NCBI GenBank assembly: GCA_004352715.1
Contig: SCFE01000072.1
Span: 206,223-270,222 of the forward strand
DNA from: Hofstenia miamia
Lineage: Eukaryota > Xenacoelomorpha > Acoela
Direction of reading: 5' to 3'
Length of the DNA: 64,000 nucleotides
The notes beneath the pieces were generated by a model that saw only the letters and a list, made by a program, of their open reading frames with translations, ran no database searches and had not been told where the DNA came from. The translations under genes were made by a program, and so were the position numbers. This document shows, piece after piece, positions 22,801 to 33,360 of the stretch; within the stretch, counting starts at the first letter, position 1; each line of letters opens with the position of its first letter.

Positions 22801-25800
22801 AAATTGTACATAATTATCAAAAAGCTATGAAAAATATTTCTGCAAACTTTTGAAAATATATTATTAGTGGATGAATAAATTACAAAAAACTTAGGAGCTG
22901 TTCAACCAAAGTCATATACTAACTACAAAGAGGGACACTTTATCATTCAAAATCACTTAATTCTTTTTGAAAAAATACCAAATGGCAATATTATTGCAAA
23001 TTTACATATATAGAATAAATTCATAGCTAAAAAATTTAAAAATACAAAATTTTAGGCCGCTGTTGCCTCTTTGAGCTCAGGCCCGGTAGCACTCAGTGAT
23101 CGGATTGGATTTGAAAATACATCACTGATTATGCGTTGTTGTAACTCTGACGGTCTTCTACTGAAACCAGACCAACCAGCTTTTGCAATCGATGATCAAC
23201 TCTTAGCTAACGCAAATTCGCAAACGTCCACAAGTGCTAAGGGGATTGGACCCACTGGAGAAGTTTGGACAACATCTAGTACTCATAATAACTTTGTATT
23301 TGGAATTATATTTGCCGCAAATCTTTTTGACAGTTATAGCCTGAGTATAAAAGAAACCCACTTAAATTTAGATCATACGACGATGGCTATTGATCTTAGG
23401 AAAGGTAATGATATTGATTATATTTTAATATATAATTGGATTTTTTTTAATATTAATATCCAAAATACAAGTACAGTTTGAACTTGTTAATACATGAAGA
23501 GTACTTTTCTTTCTTTGCTGCTCATACTATGAGTTTATAACTACACATGTAGCTAAACAAGAATATTTTTTTAAAATTAGAGATACAGATTTGTTTCACA
23601 ACTTTCCAGCAATTTTCTGTAATTATATAAGAACATTATCTGAAAGTAAAGGCATTCATGCGAACAAATAGATGCATGTTACAAAATCGTCGCAATCATA
23701 GAAATACTAATACAGTCAAGACGAATAGATTTAAGATTGCAGTTTCAAGAGTATGTTTAAAATTCGCGATTCAGACATTCCACGCCGTAATTATTGCAAT
23801 GACATATCGCTATTCCAAAGCAAGCATTATATAAACATTGAATAGCACTGATTGTGTATAAAATAATGGAAAGGCACTTTTCTGAAAAAAATATTATATA
23901 CTTTATTTGCTTTATATATAAAATTGAACTAGAAACTATATTCATTATTTTGCTATGGAAAATTCAAAAACCTTGCATTTGGAGGGAAACGGTCTGAAAT
24001 TTCTAAGGCATTTAGCGGGAATCGCACTTTTTCTCCAAAAACCCTATTTTTGGCCATTGCTCCGCAGTATTCATTTGAACTTAAATATATTTCCCATGGG
24101 GTAGGTAATTTAAAAAGACACTACCCTACGAAATTTCAAAGATTTATGTTTGGAAACGCGGTTAGGATGAGGTTTTTAAAAACATTTAGCGGGATATATA
24201 TATATATATATATATCATTGCAAATTCCTTAATTTATTTATTAAAATCAGATTGCATTATTAATTTTAAAATTCTCTGTGCAACGTCGCTACAAGGTATT
24301 TTCGTAATGATTATTAAGTCTGGAAAGATTCCTATATTTGGTGTGTTTTATAATGCACCAAAAGAAAATCTGATTGATTGAAAATTGCAAGTAGCAAAAT
24401 ATTAATCAGCTATTTGCATTTCGTTATTTAGTTAATGTGATAACAGACTCTGTTGAAGTTAAATGTCTTGTATACGTTTATGAGTTTGTTACAACCTGAA
24501 GGATAAACCTAAGCAAGGTGTTTTAAGCAACTAAGAATAGTTTCCCTACTTAACCTACAAATACTATGCTAATTTAATGCAATTTGGAGGTTTCCATCTC
24601 ATACACTTCTGTAAAGCGGTACAGGGCCCAAAAGTTCCAGGAAAATAAGAATTTTATTTTCCAGTTTATTAAGGGAGGGAGACATTTATAGATTTCTTGG
24701 TGCATTGAAAAGTTCAATTGGACGAACATATAAAGCTATTCATCCAGTGGCCATGGTTGCAAAATTGCATTGAAAAAGATCCATTAAAATATCAGCTAAA
24801 AGATTTTGAAGCATTTCAACAAACTTTATATTACTGTGCTGTCATTCAATCTAAGTTGGTATATGGATTATTTTGTGCCAATACAAATAATTAAATAATA
24901 TCTGCAGAAAATGTGCATGAGTGGACACAGAGCCTCTCAAAAATGCATTTTAGCAGAAGTTATCAGAAAAGTGCGTTTGCTACATTCCATGCAATACCTA
25001 ATAAACTGGCTGAAGGCCTGCGACGAATATTTATTTTTTCGTGAAGCTTCAATAAACCTATCAGAAGAAATTGAAGTTTATTAGAAACTCCCATTTGATA
25101 GTTTTTTATATTAGAGCTCAAAGTATTTGAACAAATATTTTCCAAAATAAGCAAAAAAAACTTGTGACATGGGTTGCATTCTGTTAGGGCATCGCGTGCA
25201 GGTTAATGTACACGAAATAAGATATTAGTCAGTACGGAAAATATTGATGTAATTACTGTAAGTAGATCTAATCATATATAGCAGCTTCATATTTCAACAA
25301 GATAAGACTGATTATCTCATTTCAAAATGTTCTGGTAAAATCATGGAAAGCTCTGGAATTACTCTGCTCTTAAATAGATCTGTGCGTTTTCCGGATTTGA
25401 ATATCTTTTTTTCAAGGAAGTTTCAAAAGTTGTATTCTTCAGTACACAGAAGTTAAAATGTGTTATACCCCTGCAAGTGGATATGCTACAAAATATTAAT
25501 TTCCCTATTTTTGTTTGAACATCATCTAATTTCCCTTAAGAATAGATTTTTATTTGTTTTCACAAAAGCCCCAACCAATAAGGCTGGCACTGTAATTCAA
25601 CCCCTGAAATATTTTGTAATGCTATTTGTTTATGGTTAAAATAGCGATTATTATCAAACATTATTTAGGGAAGAATCTCAGTGAGTTTAATGAAAATGTA
25701 GAATTAATACTGGAAAGCTGTTCAAAAGAAAATTTTTGTCTTTTCTACACGAGTCCTCGTTTGCTAGGAAACTCATATACCACAGGTTTATACATTTTTG

Positions 25801-26947
25801 GAGAACTCGATAAATGGATACCAATGTCCAAAGAAAGGGTAAAAAGCATAGAGGTGCAATCTTCTGAAGTTATTACAACAATAAAAGGTGGAATCAACGA
25901 ACATGTTGAAATGCATGCATTATGGAAAACTAAATGGAAAACAATCTCATGCCGCTTAGGAAAAAATGGCATTGGCTATATATATTGGGTAAAAGGGATT
26001 TGCATTTAATTGTTTTATCTCTGTAAAAATATGAAATCTTTTGAAGTATTAGAACTGATAATATATAGTCTATTATATTCTATTCAAATTCTAATACTTA
26101 TTTCATTGAGAAATAATGAAATAACTAATTGATACTTTTAAATTGGTTTTTCTAAGAAATTCATTGAGTTTTCTATTATTGACATCATAGGAAGAGTGGA
26201 AATCAAAACAGATATCTGAAACTGATTTTATATATATGATCGTAGTTTAGATTATCAAATATTGTAAATTGAAATGTGCATACATAGTCCGTTGAGTGGG
26301 TTGAATCTACAAGAATGTGATATTAAAAACAATCATTGACTTATAAAAAAATTTATCAATGAGGTCATTGATGTGAATGGGAAATATATCTCCTATTTAA
26401 TAATAAAATTTTGAATAACACAGTTGATTGCATTCATTTTATAAGATAATTTAAGTTTTTAATGTTTTATACAAAATTTTTTCACTCCTAACATCAACTA
26501 TTACCTCTGTTAAAAGTTGTTTGTGACTATCAATGTCAATCCAAAAATTTGCTTAAATATTGATATGAACTATTACTAATTGATTTTAATTAGTTGCGTT
26601 TACCAGTTTGTCATAAGGTAAACCGACAAATACTGGATGTTGCATGTATAAAGGCTTTGCTATTAATATTATGCTACGATTTTATTCAACAACAGCTTAA
26701 TATTTGTAAGGCTTTTATACTTCCAAACCCTTTATCAGATAATGGATTCAATCTTTTTTCAAATCATTCTTTTGCACTGAAAATGAATATCTGCAAAACT
26801 AAACAAACAAATAATGAACATGAACCAAATGTTCTTGGAGATCATAAACTACATACAAAAATTTGTGTTTCTCTTGTAGCATTTCTTTTGAATTTAAAAA
26901 GTGGACAAAACAAAGTCCTGATATCTAGAAAAGAAATAAGAATTTAA
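12649..26947 (+). CDS. Seven-exon gene for a secreted clan-D-like glycoside hydrolase (GH36/GH27-like)
   Basis: Exons: 12649-12973, 13247-13515, 20507-20684, 21827-22603, 23056-23404, 25645-25988, 26594-26947. All introns start GT and end AG. Phases match at every junction (2, 0, 0, 1, 0) except exon 1/2. The product is about 860 residues: a signal-peptide-like N-terminus, a beta-rich domain, a TIM-barrel core in exon 4 and a C-terminal beta domain. The core has GYWTDNGGFYYYN, YIQYDSWWYY, HTYEQDWM and VSDDYQPGNEQW. In clan D enzymes (GH27/GH36) the nucleophile Asp sits at a barrel strand end, and the acid/base Asp lies in an R-x-SDD motif. I infer D of YEQDW and of SDDY. Likely substrate is an alpha-galactoside or related sugar; not provable from sequence. 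The 3' end meets the EF-hand gene tail-to-tail. Confidence 0.75.
13003..13246 (+). repeat. Minisatellite in intron 1, about nine copies of a 26-29-bp unit
   Basis: The motif acttatctataaattggtct recurs about nine times, with variable joints (acaata or acaaaatga) giving 26-29-bp units. The array fills nearly all of the short intron between exons 1 and 2, and its last copy (attggtttag) supplies the acceptor of exon 2. The repeat therefore sits on the splice signals whose phase I could not reconcile. Confidence 0.9.
13247..13515 (+). CDS. Glycosidase-like gene, exon 2
   Basis: Begins after GGTTTAG (in-frame TAG at 13244 prevents any extension in this frame) and reads ISSEFKVKIHLGDTSK... to QFTI, ending at 13515 with donor ATCAG-GTTTGA in phase 2. 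It includes WAQGGRMFGDIN and NLSFW, residues compatible with the N-terminal beta-sandwich that precedes the barrel in GH36-like proteins. The frame is open for 89 codons and joins exon 3 in phase across a 7-kb intron. Confidence 0.7.
14042..15105 (+). repeat. 532-bp tandem duplication meeting at a single N (14573)
   Basis: Sequence from 14042 (tagggtaaagaaaag...) is repeated from 14574 with no difference I noticed, offset 532 bp. The first copy ends at ...ggaacttact followed by one N; the second reads through to unique sequence (ggaacttactaataat). It includes the left end of the hAT element. A perfect repeat that abuts a lone N is more likely an overlap left unmerged by the assembler than a real duplication. 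Confidence 0.93.
14228..15738. mobile_element. Non-autonomous hAT element with 8-bp target duplication (979 bp after removing a 532-bp duplication)
   Basis: The left end is CAGAGATGGAATCGG (at 14760, repeated at 14228) and the right end reads, on the minus strand, CAGAGTTGGAACCGG from 15738. Both ends are flanked by gcatagat (14752-14759, also 14220-14227, and 15739-15746). An exact 8-bp target duplication and CAGAG-type termini identify a hAT element. The termini are unusually G+C-rich (repeated ccggcc words). The interior lacks a transposase and holds a (TA)n run at 15543-15600. It lies in intron 2 of the glycosidase-like gene. Confidence 0.9.
15527..15607. repeat. (TA)n microsatellite inside the hAT element
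   Basis: Imperfect TA/ATAC tract within the right half of the hAT element. Similar tracts occur throughout the window. Confidence 0.9.
15747..16575. other. Intron sequence, no recognised element
   Basis: Part of intron 2 of the glycosidase-like gene. AT-rich, with one (TA)n tract near 16541-16570. No exon with suitable splice phase or recognisable repeat was found. Confidence 0.4.
16576..16866. repeat. Dispersed repeat R1, copy 1, ending in (TA)n
   Basis: The roughly 265-bp block starting ttttgctatggaaaatgcaa, with internal words ggaatcgcacttt, agacactaccct and ggaaacgcggt, closely matches 23948-24216 in the same orientation. Both copies end in atttag(t/c)ggaa/ggat directly followed by a TA microsatellite. 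I see no terminal inverted repeat. The microsatellite tail suggests a Helitron-like or short retroposon family, which I cannot decide. Confidence 0.85.
16867..18323. other. Intron sequence, no recognised element
   Basis: Remainder of intron 2 between repeat R1 and the next hAT-type element. AT-rich, no supported coding segment. Confidence 0.4.
18925..19010 (-). mobile_element. LINE 3' end fragment
   Basis: The segment gattcaaagcaaatttattg... to acaaatacatgta matches the 3' end of the minus-strand LINE at 6565-6620, including the AATAAA-like core on the minus strand. Only the extreme 3' end is present, as expected for 5'-truncated target-primed insertion. Confidence 0.65.
19190..19545. mobile_element. 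hAT MITE, gagccgag family, nested copy
   Basis: Shares with 45107-45509, 27420-27685 and 55051-55530 the left part (caacgagccga...), the internal words tagttctgcttgttaatttga and atcgagctaaaacg, and the right part with inverted gagccgagc words. Its outermost termini are degenerate (tttacaaatctgc on the right). It is inserted in the 18332-20087 element. Confidence 0.75.
20507..20684 (+). CDS. Glycosidase-like gene, exon 3
   Basis: Starts after AATTTAG in the phase demanded by exon 2 and ends before GTTAGT in phase 0. It reads HWGAMGNLSEIPPETKLQWI, then RNAVTKWGNYLCNIYEKQ. The segment just before the barrel in GH36-like proteins similarly ends in a 'W-G-x-x-L' helix leading into the GYWTDNG strand at the start of exon 4. 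A second open frame here (from 20536) does not splice in phase and is rejected. Confidence 0.75.
21827..22603 (+). CDS. Glycosidase-like gene, exon 4 (catalytic TIM barrel)
   Basis: Starts after TATTTTTAG in phase 0 and ends GAG-GTATGA in phase 0, giving 259 residues. Visible motifs in order: YLGYWTDNGGFYYYN, LPIRYIQYDSWWYY, VVAHNRHWSS, LHTYEQDWMNVQ, YDWLYQMDKSAAEHDI, LYCMTLCNQ, RVSDDYQPGNEQWRIG and DIFWTTNYQPG. The YEQDW aspartate (codon at about 22259) is the likely nucleophile and the first or second Asp of SDDY (22448-22453) the acid/base, by analogy with GH27/GH36. A perfect donor word, AGG-GTAAGT, occurs inside the exon at 22441/22442 immediately before SDDY. Confidence 0.85.
23056..23404 (+). 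CDS. Glycosidase-like gene, exon 5
   Basis: Starts after ATTTTAG in phase 0 and ends AAAG-GTAATG in phase 1. It reads SLSSGPVALSDRIGFENTSL, then NSDGLLLKPDQPAFAIDD. In GH36 enzymes the comparable 'SGPVxxSDxxGxxN...L...DG.LLxPD' segment closes the barrel and begins the C-terminal beta domain. The later part (VWTTSSTHNNFVFG) is a beta-strand-rich continuation. Confidence 0.8.
23948..24216. repeat. Dispersed repeat R1, copy 2, ending in (TA)n
   Basis: Same family and orientation as 16576-16866, sharing ggaatcgcacttt, aagacactaccct and ggaaacgcggt. It ends in a (TA)n tract at 24197-24216. It lies in the intron between exons 5 and 6 of the glycosidase-like gene. Confidence 0.85.
24217..25644. other. 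Intron sequence, no recognised element
   Basis: Remainder of intron 5. Some reading frames remain open for about 60 codons but show no family motif, and none is bounded by splice sites in usable phase. Confidence 0.4.
25645..25988 (+). CDS. Glycosidase-like gene, exon 6 (C-terminal beta domain)
   Basis: Starts after AAAATAG with two bases that complete the phase-1 codon of exon 5, and ends TATTGG-GTAAAA in phase 0. It reads IIIKHYLGKNLSEF..., then GNSYTTGLYIFGELDKWIP, and KGGINEHVEMHALWKTK. This alternating hydrophobic/polar pattern fits a C-terminal beta-sandwich. I do not see a named carbohydrate-binding module. Confidence 0.7.
26594..26947 (+). CDS. Glycosidase-like gene, tentative last exon
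   Basis: An acceptor (TTAATTAG) at 26593 lies in the phase required by exon 6, and the frame continues for 117 residues to a TAA. The residues (LRLPVCHKVNRQ..., ACIKALLLILCYDFIQQ..., ISRKEIRI) do not resemble a known C-terminal module, and include a hydrophobic stretch. An internal donor word (CATAAG-GTAAAC) near 26617 could make this only a 24-nt exon. AATAAA occurs near 27044, about 80 bp before the EF-hand gene ends on the other strand. Confidence 0.4.
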   Translation: MRLPVCHKVNRQILDVACIKALLLILCYDFIQQQLNICKAFILPNPLSDNGFNLFSNHSFALKMNICKTKQTNNEHEPNVLGDHKLHTKICVSLVAFLLNLKSGQNKVLISRKEIRI

Positions 26948-27123
26948 ACACTTAAGTAGTTTTAATTGTAAGTTCTTGAATCTTTTCATTTGATATAAAT
27001 AACTTAAGTTGCATCTAAGTGCCTCAATTTGGCCCACAGATTACAAAATAAACATATATTGTCAATTTCAAAAAATTATTTACACAACTAATCCCTTGAT
27101 GATTTTCCTGAAGATATTTTTCA

Positions 27124-27280
27124 TTATAAAGATGTAGCCTCCGGTAGTTTAAATGACAGAGATGCATCCAGATATTCTTCAAACGATATCTTGCCGTCTT
27201 TGTCTGTGTCTTTTCTTTTCACCAATGCATTGAGTTTTTTAATATCCACCTTTGTATTAAAACGTTTTTCCAATACATTT
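27124..27280 (-). CDS. Calmodulin-like gene, exon 3 (EF-hand 4 and stop)
   Basis: Starts after GAATTTAG at 27281 with the single base needed to complete the Lys codon split by the second intron. It reads NVLEKRFNTKVDIKK, then the fourth loop DTDKDGKISFEE and the tail SFKLPEATSL followed by TAA. An upstream AG (GGTAAG) would give the wrong phase. Confidence 0.85.
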
Positions 27281-30200
27281 CTAAATTCAACATTCTTACC
27301 ATAAATTGAGGTAATCACAAAAGTATACAGAGTTGAAAATCATACTGCGATTTTTACAGATAGCTATTGTATAAATATAATAATGCAAATATAACCAAAA
27401 TAACAGATTGCCCTGAAATCAGACTTGTCAACGAGCCGAGCCGAGCCGAGCTTGAGCAGAGGATTGGATATACAACGAGTCCAAAACGAACCGTTTTTAA
27501 GCAAACCAAATTTATAGTGCTGCTTGTTAATTTGAATATGCAGATTTTTCTTATTTTGTCATTCAATATTCCTTACTTATAACCGTATTTTAGAAATGTT
27601 TATTAAATAATAGGAAGAGCAATTGAAAAAATTCTGAGAGCACAATATTTTTAAAAAAAATACCGATCTTAAGCGAGCCTCATAAGAAAAATATTCCCAC
27701 TTCCATTCAGCCTCCATATGTCAAATTACAAACTCCCAGTTCGCATCGTGTTAGTGTCATTGAAATCCATGATATCATATCTGAGCTTTTTTATTAAAGT
27801 TAAACTTTGCACATATATTCTGCATATCAGCACTATAAATGTGAAAGTTTAGAAATTTGATACCGTCATTATTCATGGTGACGTCATCAGTTCTATAAAT
27901 TTAGGGATTTAATTTAAGTTAGAAATGATGGAATTAAATATGATGCAACATATTGCGGCATAGGGTACTGGTTGTTTATCGGACAGAACAAGTGTTTTCG
28001 AATCAAGCTTGTTATTTGTCAATATGTTTATAACACACTGTATATAAAACCATGAAATACTTGTAAATTGCTATGTTCCATTAGCAAGCTGCCTTACATG
28101 TATTCCACCGATGTTACAATATCTTTTTCATATCAACAATACTTTTGCAAAGACTCTTTCCCTATTGAAAAATAATACCATACACAAAATGGGCAGATAA
28201 TTAAGAAATTATTATTAGGGTTTATGATCTCAACAAAAGTTAAAAAAACTCCCATCAAGAAAGTCTTAAAAAATTTTGTACAAGAATCAAAAGTTTAACA
28301 GGGAAGGTAGTCCGGCTCGAGGTAGAATAGTGTTAATGAGTGATGCACTTTTAAAAAGGTTTCTATTTTTAATGCACGAAAATTTTTTTGAAGTATTTGA
28401 TGCTCATCCTAATTGAATTATTTTTAAATCTATATTTGCTACATTAGATTACTCATTATAAATGCTTGGAAAAATTATGCTTTGCATGTCGTTTACATGT
28501 ATACCGAAAAGAGGGGAACCTAACATTGTCTAGTGGAGCACCCCACTTTCAACAGGTAGTCAATCTTATAAAATATCGTTAACGTTGACTTTACGGTATA
28601 TATATATANNNNNNNNNNNNNNNNNNNNNNNNNNNNNNNNNNNNNNNNNNNNNNNNNNNNNNNNNNNNNNNNNNNNNNNNNNNNNNNNNNNNNNNNNNNN
28701 NNNNNNNNNNNNNNNNNNNNNNNNNNNNNNNNNNNNNNNNNNNNNNNNNNNNNNNNNNNNNNNNNNNNNNNNNNNNNNNNNNNNNNNNNNNNNNNNNNNN
28801 NNNNNNNNNNNNNNNNNNNNNNNNNNNNNNNNNNNNNNNNNNNNNNNNNNNNNNNNNNNNNNNNNNNNNNNNNNNNNNNNNNNNNNNNNTATATATATAT
28901 ATATATATATATATGCTTCAAATACCAATGCAATATGTAGTTAGAATTTAAATAGAAAAAATGGTAATTTGTTTTTCGAATAGTTATATTTCCTTTGTTT
29001 TGTTTTTCGGAAGTTTTTCTTTTGGGTAAATTCTGTAAGCTACATGAATTTAATAGTGTACAATTTCAGTCATTACCTTTTTAAGGAATTGCAATTCTTA
29101 AGACAATTTCAAACGAAAACATAGGAAATTTATCAATCATAAGTTGACAACTGAAGAAACACATGCGGAACTGTAAACGCAATCTAGTTTGGACACCACA
29201 TTATATTGTGCTGTTTTGATGAATACAAATCAAATCAAAGTACAACTAATCTGACATTTTAATGGCTTTCTTTTGTATATAAGCCTGAAATATATAGTTA
29301 ACAAAATTTAGATGAAAATGGCTCATAACATAAAATTGTAATATATACATTTTACATGATCTCAAGTCTTCATTCAATTTTGGAATTTAATGTAAAGGTG
29401 AATCAGGCAAAATATCATATTTTATTATTTATTAGAACGTCCTTGATACAATGAAGAGCTTAAGTTGGAAACACCAATGAAAAACATCTTAAGATTAAAA
29501 AGTGTAATGAACAATATAGAATATTTTGGATATATTCATAGATACGTAGGATATATATCATGCGCATATGGAGATGTCTGCTACATGTGCAATGTTAGCA
29601 TATGCAACACACTGGTAATAATCTCTACATACAGGTTTGTTTAATACTATTTGATATCCTATTTAAGGAAAATATTTACAATGTTCCCCTTAATATATGT
29701 TAATCTAGGGCTTAGAACAAGTTTATTCATTTGCATGCATTAAATTATATTTCCGAAATGCGTCAGTACAAAGCAATGAATAACTATGCCGCACTTAATT
29801 CATTTTTTATTAATAGATTGTATAATCAAAAAAGTTATTAGACGAAGCATCAATTATCTTTTTTTCAAAAAATTAACGAACCGTAAGAAAATAATTACTT
29901 GATTTCCTTAGCTGTGATGTATCCACTGTTATTGATGTCGTACATTTTAAATTCCTGAGATAGCCGTTCAATTTCCTGCATTCGGTTTACTAGGCGCTTA
30001 AATTCTGAGAAGGTTAATTGATCATCATCTAAATAGAAAATTGTAAATAAAAATCTAAAACAATTATAATTTTAAAAAGCACAAGAATTTGGATTTTCAA
30101 ATTTGATATACAATATTGTAAGGAAATCACGAAATTGGAGGGATTGACAAATAGTCTGAATCGTCTATAGTTAAGAAGGAAATCCTTTACATTATTGTTA

Positions 30201-30362
30201 CTAAGTTTCTTTGCTTCCCACCAAAAGCAACAATTCAATAAGATTGAATTTTTATCAATTCACACAAACAATTACGGAACAAATTTTGCGAACTTGATTA
30301 AGTAACAAAAACTTAATAGTTTAATAATAATATTTAATAATAGATTGGTTTAAATGAGGCCA

Positions 30363-30400
<38 letters not shown>

Positions 30401-31398
30401 GGTGAGTAAAAAGAAATGCCCGATGTTTGCACAGTAATCTGAATTGAGAGTCAGTGACAATGTTGAATTGGAAGTCGACCCTGCGCNNNNNNNNNNNNNN
30501 NNNNNNNNNNNNNNNNNNNNNNNNNNNNNNNNNNNNNNNNNNNNNNNNNNNNNNNNNNNNNNNNNNNNNNNNNNNNNNNNNNNNNNNNNNNNNNNNNNNN
30601 NNNNNNNNNNNNNNNNNNNNNNNNNNNNNNNNNNNNNNNNNNNNNNNNNNNNNNNNNNNNNNNNNNNNNNNNNNNNNNNNNNNNNNNNNNNNNNNNNNNN
30701 NNNNNNNNNNNNNNNNNNNNNNNNNNNNNNNNNNNNNNNNNNNNNNNNNNNNNNNNNNNNNNNNNNNNNNNNNNNNNNNNNNNNNNNNNNNNNNNNNNNN
30801 NNNNNNNNNNNNNNNNNNNNNNNNNNNNNNNNATATATATATAGGGTGAGTAAAAAGAAATGCCCGATGTTTGCACAGTAATCTGAATTGAGAGTCAGTG
30901 ACAATGTTGAATTGGAAGTCGACCCTGCGCGTGCAAGTTTTAGGCTCTCTAGGTGAACAGCGTTCGGTCAGACTTTCTCTTCAGCTATAAAATTGATATG
31001 GTTAAGAACGAAATTTTGTTGTCACTTTTCCTTGCATTGCTATAATGGCTGTGCGACTTACTAGAGAGAAACGTCACAGGACGATGGATAGGACGACGAG
31101 GCCCTATTGAATTCCCAGCCAGATAAACTGATTTAACTCCCATGGATTTTTTCATGTGGGGAGTTTTAAAAGATCTCGTTTATTCAAGCAGACCTCGTAC
31201 ACTACCTGAACTTGGACATGTCATTACCAACCAGAGGAGAACAATTACTATGTGCGAGAAAGCGTGCCGAAGTGTTGTTACTCGACTGAAACTGTGTATC
31301 GAGCACAACGGCGAACAGTTTGAACTCTTTTAGTAGACAATCTTTTCATCCTTCTGAAAATAAATTTTATTAAAATCGGGCGTTAATTTTTACTCACC

Positions 31399-31436
<38 letters not shown>

Positions 31437-31469
31437 TGTATTATATATATGCATATATATATGTACATA

Positions 31470-31518
<49 letters not shown>

Positions 31519-32554
31519 CAATTCTATTAAATCATGAATTTGACATACATTCTTAATAAAGGTTATGGAGGAATATATAAAGCGTTTTAAGATGTGTATT
31601 TTCGATAAATCTATCAGGATTCATGATTTGTAATATACTTTAATTTTTGGGGAATCAATAGACTGCAATTCTGCTTTCTTTTTGATTAAACTCAAATGCA
31701 ACTATTTTAAACGCTACTGAGATGAAAAATTTTTCAATGTTATTTATATATAATTCTCCTAAAATCCTTAATACCAATTGCCAATTCTCTTCTTGTAGAA
31801 GTTGTATTGCCTCATTTTTCTCTTAGTGACTCTAGATTGCTAGGCTGTCAATACGCTAAGCCTAGGCTAATTTCAAGGTTGATACAGTAAAAACAAACTC
31901 CCAAAGCATCAAAAAATCATTTTTTACTTAAATTCGGTCTACCTAATAATGACATGAAAATTTTGACACAAGGTATTTGATTGTTGATAGAATTCGAAAA
32001 AAATTTATATGTGTTTGCTATTTGATTCCAATACCACATTTTAACGCAAAAAAAATTATATTTTCATTTAGTGAGTAAATTTTGCTGCTGAAATAGTATT
32101 CAAAATGAATGTAAAATTTTCTTGTAGCTTTGAATTTTTAAAAATTATAGGATACTGCAATTTTGAAAAATTTATTCTGCTTGATTTTGAATTCATTTCT
32201 TGATTTTTTTTTGAATTTGAATATTTTCTATTTAAATTATACATAAACAAGATTTGTTTTAGATAGAAACAAGTTATCACTTAACAAATTTCAATTCATT
32301 CAAAGGAATTTTAATAAAACTAATTAAATATTATTGTAGCGTTGGTCACAGATACAATGTTTGATTCTTAAGACGCCATGCACTAAATTTTATAGTAGAA
32401 GTCAATGAAAAATATGAATTTCCCCCTTTATCAGGTCCATATATATATAGAAAGAGATGAAGAGAAAGAAAGGGAGAGAGAGAGAAAGAGAGAGAGACAA
32501 AGAAGAAGAGAGAGTCATTGTAAAATTGTTTGTAAGTAATAGTTTCCTTATATA

Positions 32555-32599
<45 letters not shown>

Positions 32600-33329
32600 T
32601 ATATATATGTACATATATTTATTTATTTATATATATATATATTATATATATATATATATATCTTGAAAGATGATCTAACAAATATATTTCATGTTGCTAA
32701 ATTGAAAAATGTATACTCACTATCACCAAATTAAGAAAGCTCAATTTTAAATTTTACTAAGTACAGAGACAATATATGTAAAAATCAACAAAAGGTAAAT
32801 TATTAAATCAACATTTATGATGAGTTTAAATAAATTTATGCTTAGTGTAATTGAGTGGAAATTTGCTTACCGATTTGTAAGGCTCCCATCACATTCAAAT
32901 AATATATATATTGGGCAGTTATCAATTTGGATTTATTTTCGACAGACCGATCTTGATTTTTGTAGGCTAAGTAACTCCTCTTTCCTTAAACACAGTAGAG
33001 ACAAGATTGAACATTACATGCTGAAATATTCACAAACTACACTAAATATGTGCAAACATGCACATCTGAAAATAATTCATTGACCACTTCTGCTGTCTCA
33101 ACAATTCCTCATATTGTTGTGCCAAAATTCACGTATAAAAGAGGCACTTAATGATTATGTACTAAGTGTTGCCGTATGCGATTGCGTGGTTATTTACAAA
33201 CGGTGATAAAAAGTAAAATATGCATCCAATTGTCTGTTCAACAAATTATTTAGTAAAATTTTTTTTCATGAGGTAAAGATTTTGTCCAATAAAATTCCTA
33301 TCAGTTCCATGAGGCAGCCATTCTATACG

Positions 33330-33360
<31 letters not shown>

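Noticed and set aside
27291-27318. Extension of EF-hand exon 3 upstream to an in-frame Met
   Set aside because: The acceptor at 27281 restores both phase and the helix of the fourth EF-hand. The upstream Met lies in intron sequence and phase disagrees.
28520-28944. Long open frames across N gaps (also at 30350-30904, 35504-35884, 49483-50055, 58843-59266)
   Set aside because: They exist only because N runs and TA or ATT microsatellites contain no stops. They are not genes.
32346-32666. Frames encoding poly-Ile/Tyr and Arg/Glu-rich peptides
   Set aside because: Direct translations of (TA)n and (GA)n simple repeats.
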